A stretch of DNA of 64,000 nucleotides from Brachybacterium sp. EE-P12 (GCF_003711805.1 NZ_QXCP01000001.1:1-64000); one strand, 5' to 3'; shown: positions 9,082 to 18,590, counted from the stretch's first letter. Notes: generated by a model not told the origin, from the sequence alone. A program made the numbers and translations.

Positions 9082-9572
9082 TCGAGCACGAGCTGGAGGA
9101 AGGCGAGATCGAGCCAGCGCCCGAACTTCGTGCCCACCTGGGGCAGCACCCCCACGCGGGTGAAGCCGAAGCGCTCGTGCAGGCGCACCGACCCCTCGTT
9201 GTCCGCGTCGATCCCGGCGACCATCACGTGGATGCCCTGCGCGCGGGCGCGCTCGAACAGAGCGGTGAGCAGCGTCGATCCGGTGCCCCGGCCGCGCAGT
9301 CCCTCGCGCACGTACAGCGAGTGCTCGACGGTGTGGCGATAGCCGTCGTGCGGACGCCACGGCCCGTAGGTCGCATAGCCGAGCACGGTCCCGTCGTCCT
9401 CGAGAGCGACCAGCACGGGGAAGCCGCCGCCCTGCCGCTCGGCGAGCCAGGTCGCGCGGTCGTCGGCGTCGACGAGGCGCTCGTTCCAGATCGCCGTGGT
9501 GTGCACGACGGCGTGGTTGTAGATCGCGGCGATGCCCTCCGCATGGTCGGCGGTCGCGTCGAGGATCTGCAT
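9042..9572 (-). CDS. GNAT N-acetyltransferase, phosphinothricin/methionine sulfoximine type
   Basis: A 176-residue GNAT enzyme. The acetyl-CoA pyrophosphate loop LRGRGTGSTLL and the strand MVAGIDADNEGSVRLHERFGF are present, and the latter is characteristic of the phosphinothricin or methionine sulfoximine acetyltransferase subgroup. It transfers acetyl from acetyl-CoA to an amine. The start is ATG 9572 with a GGGAGGG site six bases upstream; an upstream in-frame ATG would bury that site. It overlaps the convergent kinase gene by 40 bases. Confidence 0.9.
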   Translation of the reverse strand: MQILDATADHAEGIAAIYNHAVVHTTAIWNERLVDADDRATWLAERQGGGFPVLVALEDDGTVLGYATYGPWRPHDGYRHTVEHSLYVREGLRGRGTGSTLLTALFERARAQGIHVMVAGIDADNEGSVRLHERFGFTRVGVLPQVGTKFGRWLDLAFLQLVLDQGGPADGSSSSR

Positions 9573-9665
9573 GGGGCCCTCCCAGGGCATGGGGAACCCG
9601 CAGAGCATAGTCGTCCTCGCTCCGACTCCACGGACGTACCGCTCCTCCACGGACGACGCCCCTGA

Positions 9666-9773
9666 GGTCCCGCCGGGCCGCGGTTCATCGACCTGGAGAC
9701 CTTCTGCCGCGGGCCGGTCGAGTTCGGCCTCTCCCACGCCCCCGCCGAGGTGCGGGAGCGCGTCGGAGGCTGA
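9666..9773 (+). pseudogene. Short C-terminal gene remnant, unidentified
   Basis: Between the acetyltransferase and the copper ATPase, the plus strand reads about 30 codons ending in TGA 9771 that look like true protein: FIDLETFCRGPVEFGLSH then APAEVRERVGG. There is no start codon and the frame is closed just upstream at 9663-9665. Codon composition fits coding DNA here. I do not recognise the family. It may be the tail of a deleted gene, and the call is weak. Confidence 0.25.
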
Positions 9774-9778
9774 GGCGC

Positions 9779-11896
9779 TCAGCGCCGGGCGGCGACCGTC
9801 TCGGTGCGCAGGTCCAGGCGGCGCAGCAGCTGCGCGTTCAGCGCGACCACGACGGTCGAGGCGCTCATCAGCAGCGCGCCGACGCTCATCGGCATGACGA
9901 ACCCGATCGGGGCGAGCACCCCGGCCGCGAGCGGGACGGAGATCAGGTTGTACCCGGCCGCCCACCAGAGGTTCTGTCGCATCTTGCGGTAGGCAGCGCG
10001 GGACAGCTCGATCACGGACAGCACGGCGCGCGGGTCCGAGGAGGCGAGCACCACCCCGGCGGAGCCGATCGCGACGTCGGTGCCGGCGCCGATCGCGAGG
10101 CCGACGTCGGCTCGGGCGAGGGCGGGCGCGTCGTTGACACCGTCGCCGACCATCGCGACCCGTCGGCCCTCCTGCTGCAGCGCGGCGACGCGATCCGCCT
10201 TGTCCTCGGGGCGCACCTCGGCGAAGATCCGGTCGATGCCGAGCTCGGCGCCGACGTGCTCGGCGACGTTCTGCGCATCGCCGGTGATCATGACGACCTG
10301 GATGTCGCGGGCGTGGAGCGCGTCGATCGCCTCGCGGGACTCCTCCCGCACCGCGTCGGCCAGCTTCAGCACGCCGACGGGCTCGCCGTCGCGCAGCACG
10401 TGCAGCACGATCGCGCCCTCCTCGCGCCAGGCAGGGGATTCCTGCAGCTCGGCGGCGCCGGTCTCCTCGAGCAGGCGCGGCCCGCCGACGCGGATCTCGC
10501 GGCCCTCCACCTGGGCGCTCACGCCGAGCGCGGGGGCGGAGGCGACCTCGGAGGCGTCGGGGACGGCGACCCCGTCGGCCGCGGCGCGCTCGCGGATCGC
10601 GCCGGCGAGTGGGTGCTCGCTCTCGGACTCGGCGGCGGCCGCGAGGCCCAGCAGCGTCTGCTGGTCGAGCCCGCTCCCCGGGGCGACGGCGATCTCGGAG
10701 AGCTCGGGCTCACCGCGGGTGAGGGTGCCGGTCTTGTCGAACAGCACGGTGTCCACGGTGCGCATGCCCTCGAGCGCGAGCCGGTCGGTCACGAGCACGC
10801 CGGCGCGGGCCGCCCGCTCGGTCGCGAGCGAGACGACCAGCGGGATCGCGAGGCCCAGGGCGTGGGGGCAGGCGATGACCAGCACGGTGACTGTGCGGAT
10901 GACGGCGTCATCGGGCAAGCCCAGCAGCGTCCACACGAGGGCGGTGATGACGGCCGCGCCGAGCGCGAACCAGAACAGCCAGGCGGCGGCGCGGTCCGCG
11001 ATCCGCTGGGCGCGGGAGGAGGAGCTCTGCGCCTCGGAGACCAGGCGCTGGATGCCGGCGAGCGCGGTGCCCTCGCCGGTCTCGGTGACCTCGATGCGCA
11101 GGTTCGAGTCGGTCGCGACGGTGCCGGCGACCACGCGGTCCCCGGCGGTGCGCGGGGCGGCCCGGGACTCGCCGGTGATCATCGACTCGTCGACGTCGGC
11201 GCGCCCCTCGACGACGGTGCCGTCGGCCGGGATCGAGGCGCCGGGGCGGACCAGCACGAGATCGCCGGTGCGCAGGTCGGAGGGGGCGACGGTGACGATC
11301 TCGTCGCCCTCGATCCGCTCGGCCTCATCGGGCAGGAGCGCGGCGAGGGAGTCCAGCGCCGAGGAGGTCTGCGCGAGGGAGCGCATCTCGATCCAGTGCC
11401 CGAGCAGCATGATCACGATCAGCAGCGCGAGCTCCCACCAGAACTCGAGCGAGTGGTGGAGCAGGCCGAGCGTCGCACCCCAGGAGGCGAGGAAGGCGAC
11501 GGTGATGCCGAGGCTGATCAGCAGCATCATCCCGGGGGCGCGGGAGCGGAGCTCGGAGAGGCCGCCGGTGAGGAACGGCCGTCCGCCCCACACGTACATG
11601 ACGGTGCCGAGCAGCGGCGCGACCCAGGCGAGGCCCGGCACGTCCGGGATCTCGTAGCCGATCAGGTGCGCGAACATCGGCGAGAGGCCGACGACCGGCA
11701 CCGCGACCACCAGCATGATCCAGAACAGCCGACGGAACTGCGCGACGTGGTCCCCGTGCCCGCCGTGGCCATGATGGCTTCCGTGCCCGGCGTGCATGTC
11801 GTGCCCGCCGTGGTCCCCGTGGTCATGGCCGTCGTGGGCGTCGCCGGGAGCGGCGTGGGAGGGGTGGGGCTTCGGTGCGTCGTGGTGCGGGCTCAT
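9779..11896 (-). CDS. copB: Copper-translocating P-type ATPase, CopB-like
   Basis: A 705-residue P1B-type ATPase. A His-rich cytoplasmic tail of about 50 residues replaces the usual CxxC metal-binding domains. Visible motifs are the actuator loop MITGES, the transport motif ACPHALGLA (CPH rather than CPC), the phosphorylation site DKTGTLTRGE, the nucleotide-binding SEHPLAGA and the hinge GDGVNDAPAL. CPH together with a His-rich N-terminus marks the CopB group, which exports copper or silver. A near-perfect CsoR-type operator lies just upstream at 11907-11925, so the gene should respond to copper. The ArsR and CDF metal genes diverge from it. Confidence 0.92.
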   Translation of the reverse strand: MSPHHDAPKPHPSHAAPGDAHDGHDHGDHGGHDMHAGHGSHHGHGGHGDHVAQFRRLFWIMLVVAVPVVGLSPMFAHLIGYEIPDVPGLAWVAPLLGTVMYVWGGRPFLTGGLSELRSRAPGMMLLISLGITVAFLASWGATLGLLHHSLEFWWELALLIVIMLLGHWIEMRSLAQTSSALDSLAALLPDEAERIEGDEIVTVAPSDLRTGDLVLVRPGASIPADGTVVEGRADVDESMITGESRAAPRTAGDRVVAGTVATDSNLRIEVTETGEGTALAGIQRLVSEAQSSSSRAQRIADRAAAWLFWFALGAAVITALVWTLLGLPDDAVIRTVTVLVIACPHALGLAIPLVVSLATERAARAGVLVTDRLALEGMRTVDTVLFDKTGTLTRGEPELSEIAVAPGSGLDQQTLLGLAAAAESESEHPLAGAIRERAAADGVAVPDASEVASAPALGVSAQVEGREIRVGGPRLLEETGAAELQESPAWREEGAIVLHVLRDGEPVGVLKLADAVREESREAIDALHARDIQVVMITGDAQNVAEHVGAELGIDRIFAEVRPEDKADRVAALQQEGRRVAMVGDGVNDAPALARADVGLAIGAGTDVAIGSAGVVLASSDPRAVLSVIELSRAAYRKMRQNLWWAAGYNLISVPLAAGVLAPIGFVMPMSVGALLMSASTVVVALNAQLLRRLDLRTETVAARR

Positions 11897-11906
11897 GCCG
11901 ACACCG

Positions 11907-11925
11907 TATACCCCCTAGGGGTATA
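11907..11925 (-). promoter_or_regulatory. CsoR-type copper operator
   Basis: TATACCCC-CTAG-GGGTATA is a GC-core dyad eleven bases upstream of the copper ATPase start. It matches the known shape of CsoR operators, a TA-rich edge around a C-run and G-run. CsoR is a copper-sensing repressor that leaves DNA on binding Cu(I). No csoR gene is in the window, so control would be in trans. Confidence 0.7.
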
Positions 11926-11989
11926 ACAGAAGGGGTGGCGCCGGAGGCGGCGTCATGCTCCGCCAGCCCCTCCCATTCATCGCCGCCAA

Positions 11990-12002
11990 GCGATATGATC
12001 GC
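11990..12002 (+). promoter_or_regulatory. GCGAT-N3-ATCGC dyad over a -10 element
   Basis: A perfect 5+3+5 dyad contains TATGAT at 11994-11999, a good -10 hexamer. Its spacing puts the first transcribed base at or next to ATG 12006, so the ArsR message is probably leaderless. A repressor bound here would block RNA polymerase directly, which suits autoregulation by the ArsR protein. Confidence 0.45.
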
Positions 12003-12005
12003 CGC

Positions 12006-12398
12006 ATGGCGATGCCGATGGAATCCGCTCCCCCGCTCTTCGACGTGGACGAGTCCCAGGCCGCGCTCTTCCACGCCCTGTCCGAGCCGACCCGTCTCAC
12101 GCTCCTGCAGCATCTCTCCACCGGGGAGCACCGGGTGCGAGACCTCGTGGACCACCTGCACCTGGCCCAGTCCACGGTGAGCAAGCACCTGGCCTGCCTG
12201 CGCGACTGCGGGCTGATCAGCTGCCGCAGCGAGGGCCGCGCCTCATGGTTCTCCCTGACGGACCCGCAGCAGCTCCGCGAGCTGCTCGCCCTCGCCGCCG
12301 CACTGCTCTCCGGCGCGGGCGCGGCACCGACGGTGCACGAGCACCTCCACGACCCGCGCGTCGGCGGCGGCCCGGACGACGGGGGCGATGCCTCATGA
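12006..12398 (+). CDS. ArsR/SmtB-family metal-sensing repressor, CmtR-like
   Basis: A 130-residue winged-helix repressor. The HTH covers about residues 20-85 with LSEPTRLTLLQHL and STVSKHLACLRDCGLISC. The recognition-helix CLRDC pair is at the position of the Cd/Pb-binding cysteines of mycobacterial CmtR; that assignment rests on my memory of the family. CmtR's third cysteine near the C-terminus is absent, and the tail has His residues (VHEHLHD) instead. The start is ATG 12006, just after the predicted -10. The stop overlaps the CDF gene (ATGA), so repressor and exporter form one unit. Confidence 0.85.
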   Translation: MAMPMESAPPLFDVDESQAALFHALSEPTRLTLLQHLSTGEHRVRDLVDHLHLAQSTVSKHLACLRDCGLISCRSEGRASWFSLTDPQQLRELLALAAALLSGAGAAPTVHEHLHDPRVGGGPDDGGDAS

Positions 12399-13333
12399 CC
12401 GCCTCGCACACCCACGAGCACGGCCACAGCCACGCCTCACCGGGCACCGCCCGCACCCGCCTCGCGATCGCCTTCGGGCTGACGGCCCTGATCGTCGTGG
12501 CTCAGGCGGTGGGCAGCGTGCTCACCGGCAGCCTCGCCCTGCTCACCGACACCGCGCACGCCCTCGTGGACGCCTCCGGCCTGCTCGTCGCCCTCATCGC
12601 GGCGACGATGCTGCTGCGTCCCGCGAGCCCCACCCGCACCTGGGGCTTCGCCCGGATCGAGGTGCTCGCGGCGCTGGCCCAGGCGACGCTGCTGATCGTC
12701 GTCGGCACCTACACCGCGATCGAGGGCGTCCGCCGTCTCGCGTCCCCGCCCGAGATCGCCTCGACGGAACTGCTCGTCTTCGGCGTGATCGGGCTGGCGG
12801 CGAACCTCGTGGCGATCCTGGTGCTCGCCGGCGGCCGGGACGCGAACCTGAACATGAAGGCCGCCTTCCTCGAGGTCGCCAACGACGCACTCGGCTCGCT
12901 CGGGGTGATCGTCGCGGCGCTGGTCATCCGCTTCACCGGCTTCCAGCAGGCCGACGCGCTCGCCGGCCTGTTCATCGCGGCGCTCATCGTGCCGCGGGCG
13001 GTCCGAATCCTGCGCGACACCCTGCGGATCCTCATGGAGTACACCCCCGAGGGCGTGGACCTCGACGAGGTGCGCGAGCACCTGCTGGCCCTCGAGCACG
13101 TCCAGGACGTCCACGACCTGCACGCCTCCTCCGTCGGCAGCAGCCTGCCGATCCTGTCCGCGCACGTGGTGGTGGCCGAGGAGTGTTTCGGCTCCGCGCA
13201 TGCGATGGAGATCCTCGAGGAGGTGCACGAGTGCGTGCGCTCCCACTTCCCCGTCGCCTTCGAGCACGCCACGATCCAGATGGAGAGCCCCGCCGTGCAG
13301 GCGCGCGAGGCGGCGCGCACGCTGCACGCGTGA
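12395..13333 (+). CDS. Cation diffusion facilitator (CzcD-like) metal exporter
   Basis: A 312-residue CDF protein with a His-rich start (HTHEHGHSH), six predicted helices and a C-terminal cytoplasmic metal-binding domain from about 220. The helix-2 site DTAHALVD keeps the expected acidic pair. In helix 5 the segment LEVANDALGS has Glu where zinc-exporting CDFs have His, so the transport site is a mixed acidic one. It exports a divalent metal by proton exchange. Coupled to the ArsR gene, it is presumably induced by the metal that repressor senses (Cd, Pb, Zn or Co). Confidence 0.9.
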   Translation: MTASHTHEHGHSHASPGTARTRLAIAFGLTALIVVAQAVGSVLTGSLALLTDTAHALVDASGLLVALIAATMLLRPASPTRTWGFARIEVLAALAQATLLIVVGTYTAIEGVRRLASPPEIASTELLVFGVIGLAANLVAILVLAGGRDANLNMKAAFLEVANDALGSLGVIVAALVIRFTGFQQADALAGLFIAALIVPRAVRILRDTLRILMEYTPEGVDLDEVREHLLALEHVQDVHDLHASSVGSSLPILSAHVVVAEECFGSAHAMEILEEVHECVRSHFPVAFEHATIQMESPAVQAREAARTLHA

Positions 13334-13933
<600 letters not shown>

Positions 13934-13970
13934 GCGATGTCCTCCCCGCTGCGGGGCCTCGAGAAGGGGT

Positions 13971-15215
13971 TCACGCTCGGCCCCCGGTGTCGTCGGCTGC
14001 TGCAGCCGCCTCGCTGACCGGTGGCGATAATCTGCGCAGCGTGCCGCGTCGAGCAAGGGTCCACGTCGCCGCCGCGGCGATCGACAGCGCAGGCACGAGC
14101 AGGAGGCCCCGGGCGCCGACGGCACCGACCAGCTGGCCGGCGCCGGCATTGCCCAGCGCCGTGGCGACCAGCCCGGATGCCACGATCACGGTGTAGGCAC
14201 GACCCACCGCGCCCTCGGGGACGACGACGTCCAGCAGGGAGGAGGTGAGCACGGCGACAGGTGCCGCCAGCGCTCCGGCGACGAACATCGCGGCCAGGAG
14301 GAGTGCCGGCTGACCGGTCGAGAGGAACACACCGAGCGCCGCGAGGACGGCCATGGCCTGGACAGCGGGGAGCCGGCTTCGACGGCTCCCGGGCCAGGCG
14401 ACAGCCCCGTAGACCAGCGCACCGCTCACCTCGCCGATGGCGAGCACGGTCAGCGCGATCCCGGCGAGCACCGGACGAGAGGTCTCCGTCGCCAGGGCGG
14501 AGATCGCCAGGACCGTCACGCCCAGCGCAGCACCGTGGAGGAACGTCAGGACCATCAGCGTCAGGAAGCCCCGTCCCCGAAGCGCTCCCTGAGCTCCCCG
14601 ACGCCGCGGACGTCGCCTCCTCGGCGGCGGAACCCCGTCGTCGGCCCTCGCGAGGAGCACGGTCGCGGCCAGCACCAGCAGTCCCGCCGCCGAGATGGCC
14701 AGCGACGGCTCGTGCACGATCAGGGCAAGGGACACCGCTGCAGGGCCGATCGTCACGCCCGCCTGGAAGAGCGCGGCGAGCAAGGCATACGCCGCGCCCT
14801 GGAGCACCTCTCCCGAGAGCGCGCGCCCCAGCCAGGCCCGGACCGCCGCCGTCACCGCAGGGATGGTCACGCCGGACGACGCCGCAGCCAGCGCGGTCAG
14901 TGCGAGCGGGGCACCGAGCTGCCCGCTCAGGAGGAGGCAGAACAGCATCGCCGTGCAGAGCAGCCCCGAGGTCACGATGGTCCGACGCGCGCCGAACCGG
15001 TCGATGGCCGCTCCCTGGAGCGCGAGGCCCAGGGCGTTCCCTCCGCTGAAGAGCCCGCTGATCACGCCGGCGGCCCCGAAGGATCCGGTCCACTCCCGGA
15101 CCGAGAGCACGATGGCCAGGGACAGCATCCCCAGGGGCATCGCGCTCATCAGCACCGCGAGGAGGCGAGGGATGAGACCCGGTGTCGACAGGATGGTGGC
15201 ATAGGGGCGCGGCAT
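13971..15215 (-). CDS. MFS transporter (drug-efflux type)
   Basis: A 414-residue permease with twelve hydrophobic stretches and an Arg-rich central loop (DDGVPPPRRRRPRRR) between helices 6 and 7. The loop-2/3 motif GAAIDRFGARRT is the MFS signature G-x3-D-R-x-G-R-R. The arrangement resembles proton-driven drug or metabolite exporters. The substrate is unknown, and no regulator is adjacent. Confidence 0.85.
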   Translation of the reverse strand: MPRPYATILSTPGLIPRLLAVLMSAMPLGMLSLAIVLSVREWTGSFGAAGVISGLFSGGNALGLALQGAAIDRFGARRTIVTSGLLCTAMLFCLLLSGQLGAPLALTALAAASSGVTIPAVTAAVRAWLGRALSGEVLQGAAYALLAALFQAGVTIGPAAVSLALIVHEPSLAISAAGLLVLAATVLLARADDGVPPPRRRRPRRRGAQGALRGRGFLTLMVLTFLHGAALGVTVLAISALATETSRPVLAGIALTVLAIGEVSGALVYGAVAWPGSRRSRLPAVQAMAVLAALGVFLSTGQPALLLAAMFVAGALAAPVAVLTSSLLDVVVPEGAVGRAYTVIVASGLVATALGNAGAGQLVGAVGARGLLLVPALSIAAAATWTLARRGTLRRLSPPVSEAAAAADDTGGRA

Positions 15216-15431
15216 GACAGCCTCCTCGGAGGATGCCCACCCGCCCGGGAGCCGAACTCCCTCGTGTGACGAGGCACCGGTCGGTCCTCGCGATGCGATG
15301 CACGCTACCCCTCCGGGCCCTCCTCGTCGACGACCTCCGCGCAGCGGGAGCGTCAGCTCGGGGCCGGTCGCCGAGACCTGGTCGGCGATGGCACGGTGGA
15401 ACCGGCCCTCACCGCGGCCTCGCGCAGGTCC
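15216..15431. other. Intergenic region between two MFS genes
   Basis: No intact gene is visible in 216 bases. On the minus strand one short frame near 15335-15405 reads GRFHRAIADQVSATGPELTL, which is protein-like and could be a gene scrap, but it has no start, stop or recognised family. Nothing else stands out. Confidence 0.3.
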
Positions 15432-16658
15432 TCATCGCGCGGCCACGGTCTGCACCTGCTCGTCTGCCGTCGGCCGACGCACACCGGTCGCGGGCGACAG
15501 CACCACCGCCACCAGCACCACCGCCAGCGGGACCACGAGCGCGCCGCGCAGCCCGATCTCCTCGCCGAGGAACCCGAGCGTCGGCGGGCCGACGAGGAAG
15601 GCGAGATAGCCGATCACCGAGGCGAGCGCGACGCGCGCGGCAGGGCTCGGGCCGGAGTCCCCGGCGGCGGAGAGCGCGAGCGGGAAGCCGAGCGAGGCGC
15701 CGAGCCCCCACAGCACGACCGCGGCGACGGCCACGACCTGGCTGTCCACATACGCGATGAGCGCGAGACCGCTCGCGGCGAACAGGGCGCTGACCAGGAG
15801 CACGCGGGAGCGGCCCGCGCGCTCCACGATCGGTCCGCCGGCGAAGCGGCCGACGGTCATCGAGGCTGCGAACAGCGCGAACACGGTCGAGCCCATGGTG
15901 GCGCCGAAGCCGTGCCCGTCGACCATGATCAGCGGCAGCCAGTCGTTGGCGGCGCCCTCGGCGAGCGCCATCGCGAGCACGACCCCGCCGATGCACACGA
16001 GCCTCACGTCCTTCCACAGCGCCGGGCGGGGCGTCGCGGCCTGCGCCGCGCGCTCCGCGGCGGTGACCTTCCCGACCCCGGAGGGGACCGCGCGCATCGC
16101 CCACAGCAGCAGCCCGGCGCCGACGGCGGCGGTGGCGACGAGATGAGGCACCACCGGGAAGCCGGCCGCGTTGGCGAGGATGCCGAGCACCGCCCCGATC
16201 ACGGTGCCGAGGCTGAAGCAGCCGTGGAGGGCGGGGAGGAAGGAGCGCCCGCCGAGGCGCTCGACGTCGGCCCCCTCGACGTTCATGGCGACCTCGCCGC
16301 CGCCCATCCCGCCGCCGAACAGCGCGAGCCCGACGGCGGTGAGCAGGGGCAGCCCGGCCCCGGCGCCGAGCGCGATCGTGGGCAGGGCGACGACGACGAG
16401 GGTCGAGCCGAGGATCACGACGGGACGGGTGCCGAGCCGCATCACGAGCGGTCCGGAGGAGAGGATCCCGGCCATCGAGCCGACGGAGAGCCCGAACAGC
16501 ACCAGCCCCATCTGTGCGGTGGAGGCCTCGAGCAGGTCGCGCACGGCGGGGGTGCGCGTGACCCACGCGGACATGCTCAGGCCCGGCAGCAGGAACAGGG
16601 CGTAGAGCGCCCAGCGTCGGCGGCGCAGGCTGGGCAGAACGGGAGAGCGCGACGACAT
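15432..16658 (-). CDS. MFS transporter, YbjJ-like
   Basis: A 408-residue permease with twelve helices. Segments LPGLSMSAWVTRTPAVRDLL near the start and GGGMGGGEVAMNVEG in helix 4 are typical of the YbjJ-like group, a set of sugar- or metabolite-type MFS proteins without firm substrates. ATG 16658 was preferred to an upstream ATG because TACGAT lies seven bases before it, giving a leaderless start. It diverges from the ABC genes. Confidence 0.82.
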   Translation of the reverse strand: MSSRSPVLPSLRRRRWALYALFLLPGLSMSAWVTRTPAVRDLLEASTAQMGLVLFGLSVGSMAGILSSGPLVMRLGTRPVVILGSTLVVVALPTIALGAGAGLPLLTAVGLALFGGGMGGGEVAMNVEGADVERLGGRSFLPALHGCFSLGTVIGAVLGILANAAGFPVVPHLVATAAVGAGLLLWAMRAVPSGVGKVTAAERAAQAATPRPALWKDVRLVCIGGVVLAMALAEGAANDWLPLIMVDGHGFGATMGSTVFALFAASMTVGRFAGGPIVERAGRSRVLLVSALFAASGLALIAYVDSQVVAVAAVVLWGLGASLGFPLALSAAGDSGPSPAARVALASVIGYLAFLVGPPTLGFLGEEIGLRGALVVPLAVVLVAVVLSPATGVRRPTADEQVQTVAAR

Positions 16659-16828
16659 GAGGACGATCGTACGCACCGAGTGGGGATGGTGGACAGCCCG
16701 GCCCGGGCCAGAGAGCATGAGCGGCGTCATAGCGGGACGGGGCCCGCCTCCGCTCCCCCGATCGGCGGACCCCGCTCCGGCGAGACGGGGGATCCGCCGC
16801 TGCCCCGCCTGCGCGGATGCTCGACGTC

Positions 16829-17737
16829 ATGGCACTGATCGAGATCGAGGGACTGACCAAGCGCTACGGACACCGCACCGTGGTGGACGACGTGAGCTTC
16901 ACCGTCGAGCGAGGCGAGATCCTCGGCATCCTGGGCCCGAACGGGGCGGGCAAGACCACGACGGTCGAGATGATCGAGGGGCTGCGCCGGCCCGATGCGG
17001 GGCGGATCTCCGTCGCAGGCCTGGATCCGCACCTCGACGAGGCCGCGCTGCGGCTCGTGCTCGGGGCCCAGCTCCAGCAGAGCGCGCTGCCGGAGCGGAT
17101 CACGGTGGGCGAGGCGATGGCGCTGTTCGCGTCCTTCTACCCCTCGCCCGTCGACTGGCGCGAGCTGCTGGAGGCGCTCGACCTCGGCGGGACCGTCGGC
17201 CGACAGTTCCGCCGCCTCTCGGGCGGGCAGAAGCAGCGGGTCTCCGTCGCGCTCGCGCTCGTCGGCGCCCCGCAGGTGGCGGTGCTCGACGAGGTCACCA
17301 CGGGCCTGGATCCGCAGGCCCGGCGCGACGCCTGGGCGGTGATCGGGTCGATCCGCGACCGCGGGGTCACGATCCTGCTGGTCACGCACTTCATGGAGGA
17401 GGCCGAGCGGCTCGGCGACCGGCTCGCCGTGATCGATGCGGGGCGGCTCGTCGCCCTGGACACCCCCGCCGGCCTGATCGACGCGGTCGATGCGGCCCAG
17501 CACCTCCGCCTCCGCCTCTCCGCTCCGCTGCCCGACTCCGTGCTCACCGCCCTCCCGCAGGTCACCGCCGTGGAGCGCGAGGGCGAGCTGCTGCGGGTCT
17601 CCGGCACCGGCGACGTGCTCACCGCCGTGGTCACGGCCCTCGCCGCCGAGGGCGTCGCCCCGCTGGACCTGCGCACCGAGCGCGCCAGCCTCGACGACGC
17701 CTTCCTCGCCCTCACCGGCCGCCCGCTCACCTCCTGA
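16829..17737 (+). CDS. ABC transporter ATP-binding protein (DrrA/NatA-like)
   Basis: A 302-residue ATPase with Walker A GPNGAGKTTT, signature LSGGQKQRVSVALAL, Walker B VAVLDEVTTGLD and the switch His in LLVTHFMEEAERL. A C-terminal extension of about 80 residues is typical of DrrA-type exporters of drugs or lipids. The partner permease follows nine bases downstream but is frameshifted, so the exporter may be dead. Confidence 0.9.
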   Translation: MALIEIEGLTKRYGHRTVVDDVSFTVERGEILGILGPNGAGKTTTVEMIEGLRRPDAGRISVAGLDPHLDEAALRLVLGAQLQQSALPERITVGEAMALFASFYPSPVDWRELLEALDLGGTVGRQFRRLSGGQKQRVSVALALVGAPQVAVLDEVTTGLDPQARRDAWAVIGSIRDRGVTILLVTHFMEEAERLGDRLAVIDAGRLVALDTPAGLIDAVDAAQHLRLRLSAPLPDSVLTALPQVTAVEREGELLRVSGTGDVLTAVVTALAAEGVAPLDLRTERASLDDAFLALTGRPLTS

Positions 17738-17746
17738 GGAGACCTC

Positions 17747-18515
17747 ATGACCGCCACCGCCGTCCCGTCCTCCCTCCCGGCGCTGCCGCGCCTGACGCTC
17801 ATCGAGACCCGGCTGTTCCTCCGCGACCCCGCGGCGATCATCTTCGGCCCGCTGCTCGCCCCGGTGCTCATGCTCATCCTCGGGTTCGTCCCCCTCTTCC
17901 GCGAAGTCCGATCCGGCGCTCGGCGGGCAGCGGGTGGTGGACCTGTTCGCTCCGATCCTGGTAGGGGTGGGGGTGGCGAGCCTGGCCCTGACGGTGCTGC
18001 CTCAGCTGCTGGCCTCCTACCGTCAGCAGGGGATCCTGCGCCGTCTGCGCACCACGCCGATGCGCCCGGTGGTGCTGCTGCTCGCGCAGCTGGTGATGTG
18101 CACGGGCCTGGCCGCCGCCTCGGCCGCCCTCGTGCTCGCGATCGCGCGGATCCCCCACGGCGTGGCCCTGCCCCAGAACCTCCTCGCCTACGCGTTCTCG
18201 TTCCTGTGCACGTCGGTGGCGATGATGGGCCTGGGGGTGCTGATCGGGGCGCTGTCCCCGAACGGCCCGGCCGCGAGCGGCGTCGGGATGCTGGCCTACT
18301 TCCCGCTGCTGTTCCTGGGCGGGCTGTGGCTGCCGCGGGAGGCGATGCCGGAGGTGCTGCGCACCCTCAGCGACCTCTCCCCGCTCGGCGCGGGCGTGGC
18401 CTCCCTGCAGCACGCCGCGGTCGGCGACTGGCCGGAGCCGGGGCACCTGGCCGTGATGGCGCTGTGGAGCGCTGTGACGATCGCGGCGGCCTCCCGCTTC
18501 TTCCGGTGGGACTGA
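17747..18515 (+). pseudogene. ABC-2 type permease with a frameshift
   Basis: The frame from ATG 17747 gives a normal start (LPRLTLIETRLFLRDPAAII, then LLAPVLMLILGFVPLFRE) and then turns to nonsense. From about 17907 the next frame continues the same protein as SDPALGGQRVVDLFAPILVG, followed by the central RRLRTTPMRP loop and four more helices, ending at TGA 18515. One surplus base (or two missing) at about 17903-17907 joins them. Together they would make a full ABC-2 permease of about 255 residues for the ATPase upstream. Either a true mutation or a sequencing error. Confidence 0.8.
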
Positions 18516-18552
18516 TCCCGTGGGCGTCGTGCGACGAGCCTCCCTCGCATCG

Positions 18553-18584
18553 ACTATGCACGGTAGTAATGGATAGGGCATAGT
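18553..18584 (+). promoter_or_regulatory. Tandem BlaI-type operator for the CPVC-BlaI-M56 operon
   Basis: The first dyad is ACTAT-gcacg-GTAGT at 18553-18567. A second, weaker dyad ends in ATAGT at 18580-18584, 16-17 bases on. The block ends in ATAGTGGGG and reaches almost to ATG 18591. The same two-dyad block, in the same orientation to its gene, lies before the convergent operon at 23505-23537. The ACTA...TAGT shape is that of BlaI/MecI-family operators. Confidence 0.7.
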
Positions 18585-18590
18585 GGGGCC

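Noticed and set aside
9605-9620. ACTATGC half-site before the acetyltransferase as another BlaI operator
   Set aside because: No matching second half at the five-base spacing; a lone half-site is expected by chance.
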